NCBI RefSeq assembly: GCF_950295315.1 | Contig: NC_080177.1 | Span: forward strand, 84,362,716-84,426,715 | DNA from: Erinaceus europaeus | Taxonomy: Eukaryota; Chordata; Mammalia; Eulipotyphla; Erinaceidae | DNA: 64,000 nucleotides | Direction of reading: 5' to 3' | Shown: positions 47,835-59,449 of the stretch, piece by piece | Layout: each line of letters begins with the position of its first letter | Numbering within the stretch: the first letter of the stretch is position 1 | Position numbers and translations under genes: made by a program | The notes under the pieces: generated by a model | The model's input: only the letters and a program-made list of their open reading frames with translations | Told to the model about the DNA's origin: nothing | Database searches by the model: none

Positions 47835-48440
47835 AAAAGGAAACGTTGACTAAACCATAGGATAAGAGGGGTACAACTCCACACAGTTCCCACCACCAGA
47901 ACTCCGTATCCCACCCCCTCCCCTGACAGCTTTCCCATTCTCTATCCCTCTGGGAGTATGGACCCAGGGTCACTGTGGGATGCAGAAGGTGGAAGGTCTG
48001 GCTTCTGTCATTGCTTCCCCGCTGAACATGGGTGTTGGCAGGTGGATCCATACTTCCATCCTGTCTGGGGAAGCAGGGCTCCAGGACACATTGGTGGGGT
48101 CATCTGTCCAGGGAAGTCTGGTCGGCATCATGGTAGCATCTGGAACCTGGTGGCTGAAAAGAGAGTTAGCATACAAAGCCAAACAAACTGTTGACTAGTC
48201 ATGAAGCTAAAGGCTGATGTAGTGCAGATGAAGAGGGGGGGGGATTCTCTGTTCTGTAGATAGCTAATAGGCATATTTTAGTTATATTCCAAACGGTCTG
48301 TGGCTATACTAACCCCCCACCCAGCCTGAAACCTGATATGCATGTGGATCCAAGTTATTGTCTGGGGAGTTGATGTCATGGCTGGAAAAAGGACCAGAAA
48401 GCTGGATCAGGGAAGAGAGTAGCTCCCTAATATGGGAGCT
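47835..48440 (-). mobile_element. L1 3' UTR, antisense
   Basis: It shares AACCATAGGATAAGAGGGGT-type start, CACACAGTTCCCACCACCAG, GGTCTGGCTTCTGTCATTGC and GTTATTGTCTGGGGAGTTGA with the longer antisense copies at 55.9 and 57.7 kb. Confidence 0.85.
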
Positions 48441-48489
48441 GTTTGTCTCTATTGTATTGTCTGTCTGGCAGCTTTTCCCAACTCATACT

Positions 48490-49520
48490 TTTTCCTCTAA
48501 AATTAAATATAAAAAATATTTCCTTTAACAAATTAAAAAGCTTTTCCACATCAAGAGGAAATTCCATAAGGATAAAAAGGAAATCTGGCAGATGAGAAAA
48601 GATACTTGCACAGGACACTACACCCAGGCAAGAGGTTGGCATCAAACATCTATAAAGAATTAATACAGCTCAAGGGAAAAACAAAAAACAATGCAATAAA
48701 AAAGTGGTGGTTCTCTTTTTAAATTTTTATTATTGGATAGACACAAATTGAGAGGAGAATTGGGGATAGAGAGGGAGACAGGGAGACACCTGCAGTGCTG
48801 CTTCACCACTTGCAAAGTTTTCCCCCTGCAGGTGGGGACCAGGGACTTGAACCTGGGTCCTTGTGCACTGTAACATGTGTGCTCAACCAGGTGCACCGCC
48901 ACCTGGTCCTGACAATTCTCAAAAGAAGAGAGACACACGGCCCACAGATATATGTGGAAATGTTCCAATTCTTCATCAGATACATGCAGATGAAAATCAT
49001 ACTGAGATGCCACCTCACACCTGTGAGAACAGGCTGTATCAGCAAAACAAGAGAAGTGTTGGCGAGGACGTGGAGAGAGAGGAACTCACTACATGGCTGG
49101 TGGCAGTGCAAACTGGTGCAGCCACTAGGGAGAACAGTCTGGAGAATCCTTAACCAAATACAGATGGAAACACCATATGATGCAGCAGTTCCACTAGAAA
49201 GCTTAGACCCAAAAGAGAGAATCAAATGTGGTGGGGCACCCCCATGTTTATAGCAGCTTTATTCACAATAGCAAAAACCTGGGGACAACCAAAACACCCT
49301 TCAACAGATGACTGGATAAAAAAGTTACCGGCCAGTATGACTCCGCAATAAAAAAGATGATATTGCGTCCTGTGGGATAAAATGGGTGGAAGTGGAGAAG
49401 TTGCTGCTCAGTGAAGCAAGTCGGGAGGGGAAGGACCACTAACACAAAGGTTTCACTTAAGTGCGGAATATAGAGATTTGAGCAGGCAAATGTGAGAAAA
49501 CTCAACAGATTTCCAAGACT
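48490..49520 (+). mobile_element. Old L1 ORF2 3' end, sense, split by a SINE
   Basis: Degraded ORF2 text such as RCHLTPVRTGCISKTREVLA and SLHGWWQCKLVQPLGRTVWR shows L1 descent with many lesions. An antisense family D SINE occupies 48705-48915. It is more diverged than the L1 at 37.2 kb. Confidence 0.85.
48705..48915 (-). mobile_element. SINE family D, antisense, inside the old L1
   Basis: ATTATTGGATAGACACAAAT, TGCTTCACCACTTGCAAAG and GTGCACCGCCACCTGGTCC. Confidence 0.84.
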
Positions 49521-49559
49521 GGGAGAACTGGAGTGGTTATCCACTGAGGCATGCAAGTA

Positions 49560-51390
49560 TTTTTGTATAACCATTATGCTGTCTCCCCCCCTCCCCACCC
49601 ACAGTTAGTTTTCTGACCACAAGTAGTAGCTTAATGCACTATTTCAAGAACCTAAATAAATCCTAGGACTTGGGAGTCTTGGCAAATTAGTGACAGTTCG
49701 AGTTTTTACTACGTCAGTGAAAGTATGGTACACAGCATACAGTTTCAGTAATTATACTCTGAAGAACAAAAGAATTCAAATGTAGGACATAGTCTAAATG
49801 GCAATGCCGTTTAGAGTATCTTGGTGCCATTTTTTTTTTTCCACACGTGGACAGAAAACAATTGTGTTGTCTCTGGGCTTCACTGTTCTGAGTCAGCTTT
49901 ATATTTCTCCCTTTCTTCTTTTTTCTTTTCTTTTTTTTTCAGCTAGAGACTGAGAGGCAGAAGGGAAGGACAGGTGCAGTAGGGGCTGGATTTGAACATG
50001 GAACAATTGAATGACAAAACCAGGTACAATACCCACGTGAGCTAACTGGCCTGAAACCCATCACTGTTGATAGTGTAAATACTGTAATTAACTCATTTTC
50101 CTGTCACATAGGTTTTTTCCTTTCTCTTTCGTTTGAAATGACATGTTTATGCTTGATCAAAATTATTTTTTAAAGAAGTAATTGCTTTTGATTTGGGCTC
50201 TAGCAGCCCTCTCTGATTAATATCTTGTCACATGTAAGTTGGATTTAGTTATCTTTTTGAAATATTGAAAAAGGCCTGTATAGCCTTTGCACAAATACAT
50301 TTTTTTCCTTCTTTCACTGGCATTCCCCACCCCCCAGTGAGTAACTGCCTCACTGTACTTTAAAATCATTAACCTTTCAGATAGTTTTATAGAATCCTCT
50401 TGCTTGTCTCTTTTAAGAAATATCACCCAGGATCTTATCAAGTCTCCTCATTTCTAAAGAGAAGGAATCTTAAATAACATGGAGAGTAGCTGCCTTTTTG
50501 ACCCTAAACGTATATATCATTTGTTACAGATCATGACCCTGCCAGTGTAATTTGTTTCTTGAGATATGAGTTCATCTCCTAAGACTTGGCTCCGTCAAGG
50601 TTTTATCTCCTTACGATTAAACAGTATTCAATCCAATCCAAGAAGCTTTTGTCGAACATGCTAGCTTGTTAAGAAGTTTGAGGAGGTTCTTGTTATTGCT
50701 GACACTGAGCAGAGACAGAGACAGGGAGAGAGGGACAGATAACACAGCAGTGACCTTCCTTCCTGCAGTGCACTGGGGGTCAGACTTGTTCCTGGACTGT
50801 GTGCACGGCAGTGCAGGTGCGTTTCCAGGTAGTAAATAAGCTGTTGTACTGGCCCTGGCAAGTGTTTGATGGTAAAAGGAAATGACTTCTTGAAAACATG
50901 AATATAGCGGTATTTCCTTCCTTCTTTCTTTTTTTAATATAGTGGTATTTCATGATCACACTTTCATTCACAGCAAGACAAATGTAGAGAGATTTTAGAC
51001 TAGTTAACTAGAGCAAAGAAACACGGAGAGTATTTTGCAGACACATGGGGAGATGAAAATTGTACCCATGTGCCAGAAATGTTCTGGAAGCTGGTACCTA
51101 TCCCATATAAGGACTTGGAGGAAACAAATAATCAGCCTGAAGTCCTTCCCCACCACACTGAGGGCAGCTTCAGTGCTATGGTTTCTTTTCCTCTCCACCT
51201 CCCTTTCTCTGTCTCTCTGAATAAAATGACATAATTCAAGAAGCATGAACTTATTTATATTCTTGGCTCTTCTGTATGAGAACTGTGGAAGAAATTCTGC
51301 CATCTTAAGAAACTTTTTCATATTGTCATTTACTTTCTGGGATTGTCTGCCAAGTCAGATGTGAAAATGCTCTGATATAGACATTCTTCT
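49560..51390. other. Intergenic, no gene seen
   Basis: AT-rich. A degraded antisense SINE trace is present near 49930-50060 and a second near 50690-50800. I see no coding potential, RNA gene or strong structure. Confidence 0.55.
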
Positions 51391-51393
51391 ATA

Positions 51394-51540
51394 GGAGCCA
51401 GGAGGTGGTGCTCTTGGTTAAGTGTACACATTACAGTGCACAAAGGACCTGGGTTCAAGCCCCTGGACCCCACCTGAAGGAGGAAAGCTTCCAGAGTGAT
51501 GAAGTAGGGCAGCAGACATATCTCTGTCTCTCTTTCTTTT
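51394..51540 (+). mobile_element. SINE family D, sense
   Basis: GAGCCAGGAGGTGGTGCTCT, CAAAGGACCTGGGTTCAAGC and a CTGTCTCTCTTTC end. Confidence 0.78.
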
Positions 51541-51574
51541 TATTTTTCAAACCTTTTAAAAATTATTTATTATC

Positions 51575-51674
51575 TTATTACCACTACTCAGCTCTGGCTT
51601 ATGGTGGTGCAGGGGATTGAACCTGGGACTTCGGAGCCTCGGGCATGAGAGTCTCTTTGCATAACCATTATGCT
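51575..51674 (-). mobile_element. SINE family B, antisense, first half of a split copy
   Basis: ACTCAGCTCTGGCTTATGGT to GCATAACCATTATGCT. The copy resumes at 54043 (AACCATTATGCTATCTACCC) after the retrotransposon insertion. Confidence 0.9.
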
Positions 51675-54042
51675 TTTCCCCGCTACGAGACAAGTTCTCA
51701 AGATCTTCCCGCACAGTCATCACCGCCCAGCTATCATCCACATTGGTCTCCAGCTCCCACTGATTCTGTGCTCGGAGAAACTAAGATGGAACTTTCGGAA
51801 AGCAAACTGCCGTCTGTTCAGTGATCTTACCAACAAATCTATTCCTGCAATTCCAATTAACTCTATCCCCTCTGAAGATTCCTACAGGCGCTTCCGCCAA
51901 GCCATCTTCAAAGCAGCTTCCCAAGCCATTCCTCGTGGGAGACGTGCTAACTATATGCCTTGTCTTCATGCTGAATGCGAGCAACTACTAAAGCAGTATG
52001 ATGAGTCGGGCGATCCAGATGTGGCTGACCATCTCATTGCCTCCCTGGATGCAGCACACCAAGCCCGCTGGCAACAACTCACGGAAAGTCTGAACTTCAC
52101 CCACTCAAGTAGGAAGGCCTGGAAGCTTCTTCACAGACTGGGTGCCGGTAGCCAACCCCCTCCCGTCTCCCATCCTCCCGTATCTCCAAACTCAGTGGCC
52201 AGTCACCTAACTCAAGTTGGACGTGCTAAGATCGACCCAGTCTGGAAAAGAGAAATTTCCCATGAGTGGTCATCCCACTTCCGTTTATCTTGTCCATCTC
52301 CAAAACTCTCTCCCTTTACACTGTCTGAACTGGAAGATGCTTTGAAGAGGGTTAAACCGGGAACAGCTGCTGGCTATGATAACATCACCCCAGAACTCAT
52401 TCTTAACCTGGGTCCCGCGGCAAAGAAGTGGCTCGCTTCATTCCTGTCCCACATCTTGGAATCTGAGTCTATGCCCAAAGTTTGGCGTCGTGCGAAGATT
52501 ATAGCGGTTTTGAAACCAAAGAAAGACCCAACACTGGCCGCCAGCTATAGACCAATTTCTCTCCTCTCCGTGTGTTACAAACTCCTTGAGAGGCTGCTTC
52601 TGTCACGTATTTCTCATCTTACAGAGAAATTCCTATCACCCGCCCAGGCTGGTTTCCGCCCAGGAAGATCTACCTGCGAACAAGCCCTGGCCCTCTCAAC
52701 TTACATTGAAAATGGATTCCAGAAGAATTTAAAGACGGGTGCTGTCTTTGTTGATCTCACAGCAGCCTATGACACGGTCTGGCACCGTGGTCTCCTGGTC
52801 AAGATCTCAAGATGCCTGCCTCCATGGGTGGCCAACACTATATCGTTTCTCCTCCAAAACAGAAGATTCCGGGTGCATCTGGGTGACAAGTCTAGCAGAT
52901 GGAGACCTGTCTCAAGTGGCCTCCCCCAGGGCTCTGTTCTGGCTCCTACGCTATTTAATATTTACATCAATGACCTCCCAGAAACTTCTTCAAGGAAGTT
53001 CATCTACGCCTATGACATCTGCTGTGCAACTCAGGCATCCAAGTTCGACATCCTCGAGGAAACACTCACGAAAGACATGTCTCTGATATCTGATGACTGT
53101 AAAAAATGGCGACTAATTCCTAGCACTGCTAAAACGGTATCATCTGTTTTCCATCTACACCATGCCTCGGCCTCACGTGAGCTTAATGTGCAGCTTGGCG
53201 ATACGAGAATCCGGCATGAAGCCCAGCCAGTCTATCTTGGCGTTACTCTCGATCGCACCCTGTCATTTCACGATCATCTCATAAAAACTGCAGCAAAGGT
53301 GGGCGCGAGGAATCACATCATTGCAAGACTGGCCAGCTCCTCATGGGGCGCGAGCGCTGCCACACTATGATCATCCTCTCTGGCATTATGCTATTCCACT
53401 GCAGAATACTGTGCCCCAGGATGGTTCCATAGCCCCCATGTCCACTTGGTCGATTCCAAATTATATTCCTCCATGAGGATAATTTCTGGAACCATCCGTT
53501 CCACCCCGGTTCCATGGCTGCCAGTTCTCAGCAACATCACCCCGCCAGATATTTGTTGGGATGCGGCATCATCTAAGTTCATTTCCCATGTCTCCGCTCG
53601 ACCGGACCTGCCCATATATGCAGAGATCTTCGCCCACCCTGTCCAACGCTTGACGTCTCGTCACCCAATCTGGTCCCCTACACCTACACTGAACTTCTCT
53701 GTTCCAGACTCTTGGAAACAGAGCTGGCAGTCAGCTGAGGTCAAGAACAAACACCTCATCACAGACCCCTGCGAGCGTCAACCCGGCTCTGACCTAGCAC
53801 GTTATGATCGGGCCCTCCTCAATCGCTATCGAACAGGCCATGGTCGGTGCGCCACTATGTTCCATCGCTGGGGAGCCAGAGATGACCCGAACTGCCCCTG
53901 CGGCTCCAGACAGACTATGACCCACATAGTCAACGACTGCCACCTCTTCAGATTCAAAGGAGGTCTCGAAACTTGACATCAGGCTCAACCTGACGCTGTT
54001 GACTGGCTATGGAAGAAGGGCAAACGCTAGAAGAAGAAGAAG
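51675..54042 (+). mobile_element. Jockey-like non-LTR retrotransposon, 5'-truncated
   Basis: One frame encodes, in order: the tail of an endonuclease domain (FPHSHHRPAIIHIG, about 51700-51740), a linker, and a reverse transcriptase with palm motifs YRPISLLSV (52551), FVDLTAAYDTVWH (52749) and GLPQGSVLAPTLFNIYINDL (about 52918-52977). The catalytic YADD position reads YAYD at 53005-53016. A thumb region and a C-terminal Cys/His block follow (PNCPCGSRQTMTHIVNDCHL, about 53887-53946). Stops interrupt at 53368-53370 and 53974-53976; the likely true stop is TAG at 54028-54030, followed only by an (AGA)n tail. A perfect 12-bp target duplication, AACCATTATGCT, flanks it (51663-51674, 54043-54054). 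It is not L1-, L2- or BovB-like. Confidence 0.9.
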
Positions 54043-54075
54043 AACCATTATGCTATCTACCCCTGCCTCATCACT
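54043..54075 (-). mobile_element. SINE family B, antisense, second half of the split copy
   Basis: Begins with the duplicated AACCATTATGCT and finishes ATCTACCCCTGCC. Confidence 0.85.
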
Positions 54076-54164
54076 CTTTCCCCATCTCAATCCCCACTCC
54101 CCTATCAACTTCTTTCTCTTTCTTTCTTTCTTTCTTCCTTTCTTTCTGCCTTTTGCCTCCAGGG

Positions 54165-54365
54165 ATATCGCTATAGCTCTGTGCCTGTCCAACGAATCCA
54201 CTGCTCCTAGAGACCATTTTCTTTTTTCAGGTTTTTTTTTTTTTTTTTTTGGATAGGACAGAGAGCAATGGAGAGAGGAGGGGAAGACAGAGAGGGGGAG
54301 AGAAAGACAGACACCTGCAGACCTGCTTCACCGCTCATGAAGCTTTATGCTGCAGGTGAGGAGCA
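54165..54365 (-). mobile_element. Composite SINE E/A, antisense, truncated
   Basis: A family E part (CTCCAGGGATATCGCTATAG, CCACTGCTCCTAGAGACC), a T run, then a family A body from GGATAGGACAGAGAGCAATG that stops at TATGCTGCAGGTGAGGAGC. Confidence 0.78.
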
Positions 54366-54599
54366 TAATCTTGTTTGATCAGAGCACAATTTAGATGGTA
54401 ATAGCACTACAACAGAGCACCTTCCCCCCAAATGTTCACAGAAAAGATAAGTGAGTAGTTCCTCGTAAAATTTGTAAAATGAACAACTTACTTAACTCCA
54501 AAATCTGCTGGATCTCAAGGAAAAAAACAATTGGAATTTAACAGGTTTCCACTAGATGGCAAGCATCCTCTTTTAATTCTTCAGTGGTAGTACTCTAAA

Positions 54600-54755
54600 A
54601 AATTGCTGCATTCTCCTCTCTCTCTCTCTGTCTCTCTCTCTTTCCAGACCCCTGCTCTAGCCTGGCTTATAGTGGTGCTGCGCATTGAACCTGGGATCAC
54701 AGAGCCTCAGGCATGAAAGTCTTCTGCAGAACCATTATGCTGCCTCCCCAGCCCT
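54600..54755 (-). mobile_element. SINE family B, antisense
   Basis: GCTCTAGCCTGGCTTATAGT to ACCATTATGCTGCCTCCCCA. Confidence 0.8.
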
Positions 54756-55167
54756 TGTTGCTATTTTCAACCTACATCTTTGTGTGACATAGTTGTAGTT
54801 TAGTTTTTTTTTAAATAAAGGCCTTGATTCAAATTTACAGTCAAGTCATTTAAAGTGAAACTGGACATACACTATAATGTTCAAAGCCTTACTTGAAGAA
54901 TATATATGTATTAAGTCATTTGACAAAAACTAAATGCCTCATGTTTTTCATACTTTGCTTTACTTCCATCCACAATAGGGTTGGTTTTGTAAATTTATTT
55001 TTTAAAGCTCTATTATTAGGGATGGTGAAATAGCCCACTGAGACAGTGCTGCTCTGACATGTGCTTGGCCTGCTGTGAGCCCGGCCTCCCCTGCGTTGAA
55101 GGGAGTCTACACTATGGTCTCTTGCACTCTCCTTCTCTCTCTGCCTCTCTATTAAAAAATAATTTGG

Positions 55168-55440
55168 GGGTCCGGTGGTGGCGCAGTGGGTTAAGCACAG
55201 GTGGCGCAAAGTGCAAGGACCGGCATAAGGATCCCAGTTTGAGCCCCCGGCTCCCCACCTGCAGGGGAGTCACTTCACAGGCGTTCAAGCAGGTCTGCAG
55301 GTGTCTCTCCCCCTCTCTGTCTTCCCCTCTTCTCTCCATTTATCTCTGTCCTGTCCAACAACAATGACATCTGTAAGAATAACTACAACAATAAAGCAAC
55401 AAGGACAACTAAAAGGAATAAAGAAATTTTAAAAAATAAT
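55168..55440 (+). mobile_element. Family A SINE, sense
   Basis: GGGTCCGGTGGTGGCGCAGT to AAAAGGAATAAAGAAATTTT, with AAAAAATAAT on both flanks. Confidence 0.87.
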
Positions 55441-55444
55441 AATT

Positions 55445-55905
55445 CACGAGAAAGAGAGAGAACACCATAGTCTCCCTGGGCACATGCCATGACTGACCAC
55501 CCACTGAGGTCTCATGGTTGAGAGTCTAGCCAGTGCTCAGCCACCTCCTGGCTGTGGGTGGGGTCTTTTCGTTGGTCTCACTTTAGATACTGAGAAACTG
55601 GAATTTAGAGAGATTAATGATTAGACCAAGATGGATTGCCGAGGCTTAAACCTAGACAGTTTGATTTGAGTCTGTTCTTTTAACCACTACATCTTAGTGT
55701 CCACGCATGAATGAGTCAATCAAGGAATTTAGCATTTTGGGCACGTAGCAGTGCAGAACATTAGAATGATTTTCTTCACTGTTGTAGGAAGGATAATGCA
55801 GGGTAAAACTTCTGAATGACCTTTATGAAAGACTATAGAAAGAAATACTAGCAATTTCCAGCTATTCTACTAGAGCAAAGTATTCAGGCAATGGTGCCTT
55901 TTCTA
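55445..55905. other. Intergenic, no gene seen
   Basis: A degraded antisense SINE (about 55445-55560, CTCATGGTTGAGAGTCTAGC) is followed by ordinary AT-rich sequence. Confidence 0.55.
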
Positions 55906-57575
55906 CATTTTAATTTTTATAAGATGGAAATATTGACAAGGCCATAGGATAAGGGTAAGAGGGGTGCAACTCCACACAATTCCCACCACCAGAACTCTGT
56001 ATCCCATCCCCTTTCCTGATGGCTTTCCTATTCTTTATCCCTCTGGGAGCATTATTGGGTGCAGAAGGGAGGAGTTCTGGCTTCTGTAATTGCTTCCCTG
56101 ATGAACGGGGTGTTGGCAGGTGGGTCCACACCCCCAGCCTGTCTCTCTCTTTTCCTGGTGGGGCAGGGCTCTGGGGAGGTGGGACTCTAGCCGACATTGG
56201 TGAGGTCGTCTGTCCAGGGAGGTCAGGTTGGCATCATGGTAGCATCTGGAACTTGGTGGCTGAAAAAGAGTTACGATCTAAAGCAGAGCAAATTCTTGAC
56301 TAATCATGAATCTAAAGGCAAGAATATTGCGGATCAAGATTTGGGGTCTCCATTTTGTAAATAGCTAGCAGGTCTATTATAGGTATATTCCAAGGGACCC
56401 ATGATTTTATTAGTTTTTGCCTGAGCCTGACATCTAATATGCAGGTGGACCCAAGTTATTGTCTGGGGAGATGGTGTCATAGTTGGATAAAGGACTAGAA
56501 AGCTGGATCAGGGAAGAGAGTAGCTCCCAAATATGGGGAAAGTATATAAATATTGTTAGCTGTAAACCCCATCGATTTGATCTGGGGCCCATATTCAACA
56601 CAGAAGACTGTGTAACCTCTGTATCCCTGTAGGTCTGAGCTCACGTTATGTGGTCACGGCCAGGAACATTCCAGGTTGCACTAATTTCAGGACACATCAT
56701 CCTCTGGTGGAAGGCAGAGTATGTTATCCATCCTCCCTTCAGAGAATGGAACATTTCCTACCCTTGTTTATTCACATTGAGGGCAAGGTCCTATAGGGGC
56801 CCACAGAGGAGTCCATTATGTTGTTTCTGATGGAGATGACCAGTGATAGTGGAGAGAGGAATCTGTTAGAGGTCTAGGCCCATCGTGTGTCTGTGGGAAT
56901 CCCAGGGCTCCCTGACTTTGTAGTGACTAAAGAGTCATTGTTATGTGCCCGTCTCTTGCCCTTATTCAGCTTTTGCAGTCCTTGCTTTGATAAGGTTAGC
57001 TTGGGAGTGGCTGAGGGAAGTGTAATAACAAGTAGGTGAAGAGGGTGTCTAGGTCTAAGTAGAAACTGCTTAATTAGGTGCTTTATGGTGTCTTTCTACT
57101 TGCTTGCTGCTTTTTTTTTTTTTTTTTTTTGGCCTCCAGGGTTATGGCTGGGGCTCAGTGCCTGCACTACAAATACACTGCTCTTGGAGGCCATTTTTTC
57201 CCTATTTTTGTTGCGCCTATTGTTGTTGTTGGATAGGATAGAGAGAAATGGAGAGCAGAGGGGAAGACAGAGAGGGGGAGAGAAAGATAGACACCTGCAG
57301 ATCTGCTTCACCGCCTGTGAAGTGACTCCCCTGCAGGTGGGGAGCCGGAGGCTTGAACCAGGGTCCTTGGACAGTCGGTACACTTGACGCCATGTGTGCT
57401 TAACCCACTGCGCTGCCGCCCCCCTCCCACTTGCTTCATTTACTGACTCACTGCAGACAATTGTACACTTTTGCTTTAAGGTATATATTTCCACCTAACT
57501 TATGGATACATGTACATATGCCCTGTCTCATGGGCCCTGGTCTATATCTAGGTTTTGAGGTTTGTTAAGAAGTAA
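55906..57575 (-). mobile_element. L1 3' region, antisense, with nested SINE
   Basis: The 3' end lies at 55912 (minus strand ends ...CAATATTTCCATC plus A-rich) and sequence runs through the 3' UTR to about 57575. AATGGTGCC(T)TTCT-like sequences at about 55890 and 57575 are a probable target duplication. It is interrupted at 57108-57430. Confidence 0.83.
57108..57430 (-). mobile_element. Composite SINE E/A, antisense, inside L1
   Basis: T19, then GGCCTCCAGGGTTATGGCTG (family E) leads to GGATAGGATAGAGAGAAATG and a family A body ending TGCCGCCCCCCTCCC. TACTTGCTTGC and CACTTGCTTCA-type flanks suggest a short target duplication. Confidence 0.86.
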
Positions 57576-57647
57576 TGGTGCCTCTTCTTATACATAGATA
57601 GAGTAAAGAGAAATGACAGTTATAGTTATTATTGTTGTTGTTATTGA

Positions 57648-57728
57648 TGTACAGTGGATTTTCACTGTAGAATATTATTTTGACATTATAATTAGAAAAT
57701 AATTTAAAATTTTGCTATGACAGTCTTT
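57648..57728. repeat. Local 80-bp repeat, copy 1
   Basis: Begins ACAGTGGATTTTCACTGTAG and ends at the L1 target duplication. It recurs at 60319-60398 with few changes; its right arm continues beyond the L1 at 59445. Confidence 0.8.
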
Positions 57729-59419
57729 TTTTTTAATTTAAGAAAGGATAAATTAACAAAACCATAGGGTAGGAGGGGTACAACTCCACACAATTCCCAC
57801 CACCCAATCTCCATATCCCATCCCCTCCCCTGATAGCTTTCCCATTCTCTATCCCTCTGGGAGCATGGACCCAGGGTCATTGTGGGTTGCAGAAGGTGGA
57901 AGGTCTGGCTTCTGTAATTGCTTCCCCGCTAAACATGGGTGTTGACTGGTTGGTCCATACTCCCAGCCTGTCTCTCTCTTTCCCTAGTAGGGTGGGTCTC
58001 TGGGGAAGCAGAGCTCCAGGACATATTGGTGGGGTCTTTAGTCCAGGGAAGCCTGGCCAGCATCCTGATGACATCTGGAACCTGGTGACTGAAAAGAGAG
58101 TTAACATACAGAGCCAAACAAATTATTGAGCAATCATGGACCCAAAACTTGGAATAGTGGAGAGGAAGTGTTAGGGGGATACTCACTGCAAACTCTAGTG
58201 TACTTCTGCTTTCAGGTATATATTTTGCAGTAGTTTATGGATACGTGTGAACATATGCTCTCTCTCACAGAAACTGGTGTATATCTAGGTTATGGGACTT
58301 TGTTAGAAAGTGAACCACCTGAGATGGAATTAGAGTATACTATGAAAGGAAAGGTCTCACTCGAGTAATGAAGCTGAAGGGTTGTCATTCCACACGTGAA
58401 GTCTTTGGACACAGTCTGAAGTGAAGCATGTTGAGGTGGCAATCTTGTGTTGGTTAGGTTGTGATCGGCAGATGCAATATTATTTGATATGGATTGGGAG
58501 AGGCATACGGGAAAGTGGGCCCTATTCAAGGGTTCCAGGACTGGGGGAAGTAGAGGCTCTATAGTGGAGATGTGAGGTTCCTGCTGACTTAGGGTTCAAA
58601 AAGACAATGGATAGTTAATGTTATCATCACATTATTTGGTAATTGGGTTATCTTTGAAAAGTCCTTTTGTTAGGGTTTGCTGTACAGTACCCAGTATCTT
58701 ATATATAGCTGTGCTGTTGGTTGCTTCTGATCTACTTGGTCTAGGCTTTTGAGAGAGTCTGCCTATCAAATACACAGCCTATATATTGAAAAGATTCAGT
58801 TTGTGTTTTGAAAAACTTCGAGACATACAATTAATTTTCTCCCTCTCGTATTAATTAACTAGTGATTTATATGACTACACTTTACTAGGAGTGTACATAA
58901 ACACCATTCCCACCACCAAAAGACTGTGACCCATCCCTCCCACCCACTCCCACCCCCCACTGTCCCAGGAAGCTGCATGTCTACCCCTCACCACAGGGCT
59001 TTTACTTTGGTGCCCTACTTACAATTTGGTCAGGTCCTGCTTTTAGTTTCCCTTTCAGATCTTCTTAGTCAACTTCTGTTGATGAGTGGGATCATCCCAT
59101 ACTCATCTTTATCTTTCTGACTTAGCTCACTTAACGTAATTCCTTCTAGCTCTGTCCAAGATGGGTCAGAGAAGGTGGGTTCATTGTTCTTGATAGCTGC
59201 ATAGTATTCCATTGTGTATATGTACCACAGCTTTCTCAGTCACTCATCTGTTGTTGGGCACCTGGGTTGCTTCCAGGTTTTAGCTCTTATGAATTGTGCT
59301 GCTATGAACGTAGGAGTACACACCTCTTTTTGGTTGGGTGTTATGGAGTCCTTGGGGTATAAGCCCAGGAGAGGAATTACTGGATCATATGGAAAGTCCA
59401 TTTCTAGCCTTCTGAGAGT
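57729..59419 (-). mobile_element. L1 3' end of ORF2 and full 3' UTR, antisense
   Basis: A 25-bp target duplication beginning TTAAAATTTTGCTATGACAG lies at 57704-57728 and 59420-59444. The minus strand reads ORF2-terminal DNA (CAACCCAGGTGCCCAACAAC, about 59252-59271), then ~1.3 kb of 3' UTR to AACCATAGGGTAGGAGG (plus strand) and a short poly(A), T-rich here. The intact long duplication argues for fairly recent insertion. Confidence 0.92.
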
Positions 59420-59449
59420 TTAAAATTTTGCTATGACAGTCTTTCTAAT

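Noticed and set aside
48795..49253. 152-codon frame at an intergenic site
   Set aside because: Its second half is decayed L1 ORF2 and its first half is a family D SINE.
51675..54042. Assembly contamination by an invertebrate sequence
   Set aside because: A perfect 12-bp target duplication within a hedgehog SINE shows genuine insertion.
51675..54042. BovB/RTE identity for the retrotransposon
   Set aside because: Palm motifs (TAAYDTVWH, GLPQGSVLAPTLFN) and the Cys/His C-terminus fit the jockey/CR1 side, not RTE.
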